DNA from: Sideroxydans sp.
Lineage (GTDB): Bacteria; Pseudomonadota; Gammaproteobacteria; Burkholderiales; Gallionellaceae
Assembly: GCA_028707175.1 (NCBI GenBank)
Contig: JAQTUV010000006.1
Coordinates: 1-64,000 of the forward strand
Length of the DNA stretch: 64,000 bases
Reading direction: 5' to 3'
Shown here piece after piece: positions 62,409 through 64,000 of the stretch; within the stretch, counting starts at the first letter, position 1, and each line of letters begins with the position of its first letter. Both the position numbers and the translations under genes were made by a program. Under the pieces are notes generated by a model, which saw nothing but the letters and a program-made list of their open reading frames with translations, had not been told where the DNA came from and made no database searches.

Positions 62409-63455
62409 TTAATATGGCGAACCGTCCTTGTGAGCAAACTGCCATTGCTGATTAATGAACTGCGCTTGTAAATCATCGTCGGGATATTGAACTGAGTCAC
62501 CTGCACTACGATCACCTACTTCGAGGTAATAAACATCCTCATTGGAGCGGTTAATGAGTTGGTGAGCATTTCCAGTACCCGCCTTGAATCCCGCACACAT
62601 TCCTGGAAATAGTGGAGTCTCCCCATCATCCGAAATGAGTATTGGGCTACCTTGCAATATGTAGATAAACTCATCCTGTTTTGAGTGAGCGTGCCTTAGC
62701 GCAGAACCCGCTTCGGGTGCAAGTTTTGTCAGATTGACGCCAAAGTTTGAAAGCCCAAAGAGATCACCTAATGCACGTTTCTCTCGTCCAACCATTCGTG
62801 AAGCGAATGGTTGCGGATAGATCGAAGGTGTCGTGCGAGGAGAAACTTCTTTTGCCATGGCTGCTACCGGTATATCAGGTTTGTTCATAAGGATCCTTGA
62901 TGCATTTATGTGAAGGTTGGGCGCGGAGTGCGTCGACTGCTTTTCAAGCATCTCAGTTTTAAGATCGAGCAGCTTGGGAGTTCCGATACCCGCTGAAATA
63001 GGGTAACTACCAATCACCCCAGTTCTGCGGTAGCCGCGCCTTAAGTAAAATTCAATTAGTTCATGTCGGGCCGACAAAACCGTCATAACAAAATTCTCGG
63101 GGTGATACTGTTTTTGGGCGAATTGTTCTGCGAATACCAGTAACTTTTTACCTATGCCCTGCCCTTGAAAATTTGGATGCACCGCGAAAAGACCTAGGTG
63201 ACAGTCTCTCCCCTCCTTTTCAAGATGAATGCACCCCACAAGAGAATTGTTTCGAAAGCCGATGATAATGGTCGAGTCAGATTTCGATATTAGTTCAGAC
63301 AGAAAATCAAAGTTTGTTCTGCAACCATCAACCAGATCAGATTCATGGGTCCAAGCTGAGGAGCCAGATTCTGGTCGATATGCCAGATTAACCATGGAAG
63401 CAATTTGAGCTAAATCTGCAGTGCAGGCAACTTGAAATCTATCGATTTTAATCAT
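62409..63455 (-). CDS. GNAT acetyltransferase fused to a cupin domain
   Basis: This 348-residue protein has a GNAT domain in residues 1-165 (GLFAVHPNFQGQGIGKKLLVFAEQFA) and a cupin from about 190 (ALRHAHSKQDEFIYILQGSPILIS and GMCAGFKAGTGNAHQLINRS), with the two His and Glu of the metal site kept. The cupin part begins MNKPDIPVAAMAKEV, like a stand-alone protein, and its own ATG at 62888 has AAGGA five bases before it, so it may also be made separately. I see no stop between the parts. Confidence 0.85.
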   Translation of the reverse strand: MIKIDRFQVACTADLAQIASMVNLAYRPESGSSAWTHESDLVDGCRTNFDFLSELISKSDSTIIIGFRNNSLVGCIHLEKEGRDCHLGLFAVHPNFQGQGIGKKLLVFAEQFAQKQYHPENFVMTVLSARHELIEFYLRRGYRRTGVIGSYPISAGIGTPKLLDLKTEMLEKQSTHSAPNLHINASRILMNKPDIPVAAMAKEVSPRTTPSIYPQPFASRMVGREKRALGDLFGLSNFGVNLTKLAPEAGSALRHAHSKQDEFIYILQGSPILISDDGETPLFPGMCAGFKAGTGNAHQLINRSNEDVYYLEVGDRSAGDSVQYPDDDLQAQFINQQWQFAHKDGSPY

Positions 63456-63500
63456 AAGAATGCTGTGGCTGGTTTAGTAAAAGAATACTTCTTGATCAGT

Positions 63501-63926
63501 TCATGTCACAGAGCAGATTCGATCTGTCGCAAAATTTCCCCACATCCCCAATAAACATATAGAGCTCAATAGCCATGCGGAAAAACGGTAAGTCACACGA
63601 TTACTGGTGACCTGAATCAGGCTGTGAAGTGTTCTAAGTAAAACAAATATCCATGCGGCCACCACATACCCAAACGTTGTCTCATGGGTTACTTCAAGAG
63701 CAAGACATAGGATGTAAAACAGTACCGGCAATTCGAAAAGATTCGAGAAATTATCGGATGCTTGGCTGTTCTTTAATAGGCTACTAACTCCGCGTGATGT
63801 CGCAAGCGATTGCGGTGAGATTCTGTTCACTCGCATTTCTTGGATGCGTTTGTAGACAGTCATAGCCCAGATAAGTGAGGTAAGACTTACCAATGCAATA
63901 CAAGGAAGAAATATGTCATTAAACAT
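63501..63926 (-). CDS. MAPEG family membrane protein
   Basis: This 141-residue protein has four helices and the MAPEG core ASDNFSNLFELPVLFYILCLAL and WIFVLLRTLHSLIQVTSNRVTYRF. MAPEG proteins include glutathione S-transferases of membranes and eicosanoid enzymes. The Asn/Glu and Arg residues of the glutathione site are recognisable. It precedes the GNAT-cupin gene on the same strand. Confidence 0.9.
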   Translation of the reverse strand: MFNDIFLPCIALVSLTSLIWAMTVYKRIQEMRVNRISPQSLATSRGVSSLLKNSQASDNFSNLFELPVLFYILCLALEVTHETTFGYVVAAWIFVLLRTLHSLIQVTSNRVTYRFSAWLLSSICLLGMWGNFATDRICSVT

Positions 63927-63929
63927 AAG

Positions 63930-64000
63930 TTATCTGCCAGATGCTTGTTTGCCGCGCAATGTCATGACTGAACTAATTGCGATCGCAGCAACTTTTCCAT
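63930..64000 (-). CDS. C-terminal end of an unidentified gene (runs off the right edge)
   Basis: The minus strand encodes ...GKVAAIAISSVMTLRGKQAS and a stop TAA at 63930-63932, three bases before the MAPEG start. With only about 22 residues visible no family can be given; the reading frame is supported only by its fit next to the MAPEG gene. Confidence 0.35.
   Translation of the reverse strand, partial: GKVAAIAISSVMTLRGKQASGR

Noticed and set aside
1-64000. rRNA genes, complete tRNA genes and DDE-type insertion sequences
   Set aside because: None recognised; only a tRNA 3' fragment and a tyrosine recombinase unit were found.

Overview
The window looks like a chromosomal segment of a betaproteobacterium with moderate GC, most likely in or near the Gallionellaceae/Nitrosomonadales. 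This rests on gene order (rluC divergent from rne, thrC-hom-alaA in a row, tesA divergent from ybbA-ybbP) and on the type of the proteins; it is inference, not a database result.

Positions 1-44,610 are mostly core chromosome. The left edge is the end of an exopolysaccharide/LPS locus (rfbF start, a Wzz-like chain-length protein, a large SLBB-domain Wza-like export protein). Next come the YbbAP-TesA locus, sppA, a HAD phosphatase, a TRIC-type channel, rlmM, an MFS exporter, rluC, and rne with a long leader. After rne lie a DUF1304 protein, a low-molecular-weight tyrosine phosphatase, and trxC with a tiny lipoprotein. Positions 18.4-30.5 kb hold a two-partner secretion operon on the minus strand: a giant repeat-rich TpsA exoprotein split by a one-base frameshift, its TpsB outer-membrane transporter, a double-FecR protein and a SapC-family protein. 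Then follow a methyltransferase with an AEC carrier, a LuxR-type response regulator facing a hybrid sensor kinase, and the threonine/alanine genes thrC, hom and alaA. The segment ends with a plus-strand operon of Mth938-like, DUF2164, MoxR, DUF58, transglutaminase (TgpA-like) and DUF3820 proteins, closed by a strong terminator.

Directly after that terminator, at 44,615-44,634, lies a 20-base match to the 3' end of a tRNA-Glu gene on the minus strand without the rest of the tRNA. I read it as the left attachment scar of a genomic island that runs to the right beyond the window. The island is a mosaic. It starts with an alpha/beta hydrolase and a DUF2239 / GIY-YIG / MarR operon whose promoter carries two CCCGGG palindromes. 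Next is an 822-bp unit holding a short tyrosine recombinase between imperfect 40-bp inverted repeats. It is followed by about eight gene cassettes in one orientation, each ending in an attC-like site, with no integron integrase in the window (an In0-less or CALIN-type array). The cassettes encode a HAD hydrolase, membrane proteins, a DUF6817-like protein, a GNAT acetyltransferase, a tautomerase, a SnoaL-like protein and a secreted zincin-like protein.

Positions 53.3-64 kb carry single accessory metabolic genes: a class III aminotransferase behind an Arg-rich leader peptide and terminator hairpin, a PNPOx-like protein, GNATs, a DapA-family aldolase, a TetR-fabF pair with a near-textbook operator, RidA, AhpD-like and ABM-like proteins, a TauE/SafE exporter, a GNAT-cupin fusion and a MAPEG protein. 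No rRNA, complete tRNA, CRISPR array or classical insertion sequence was seen.
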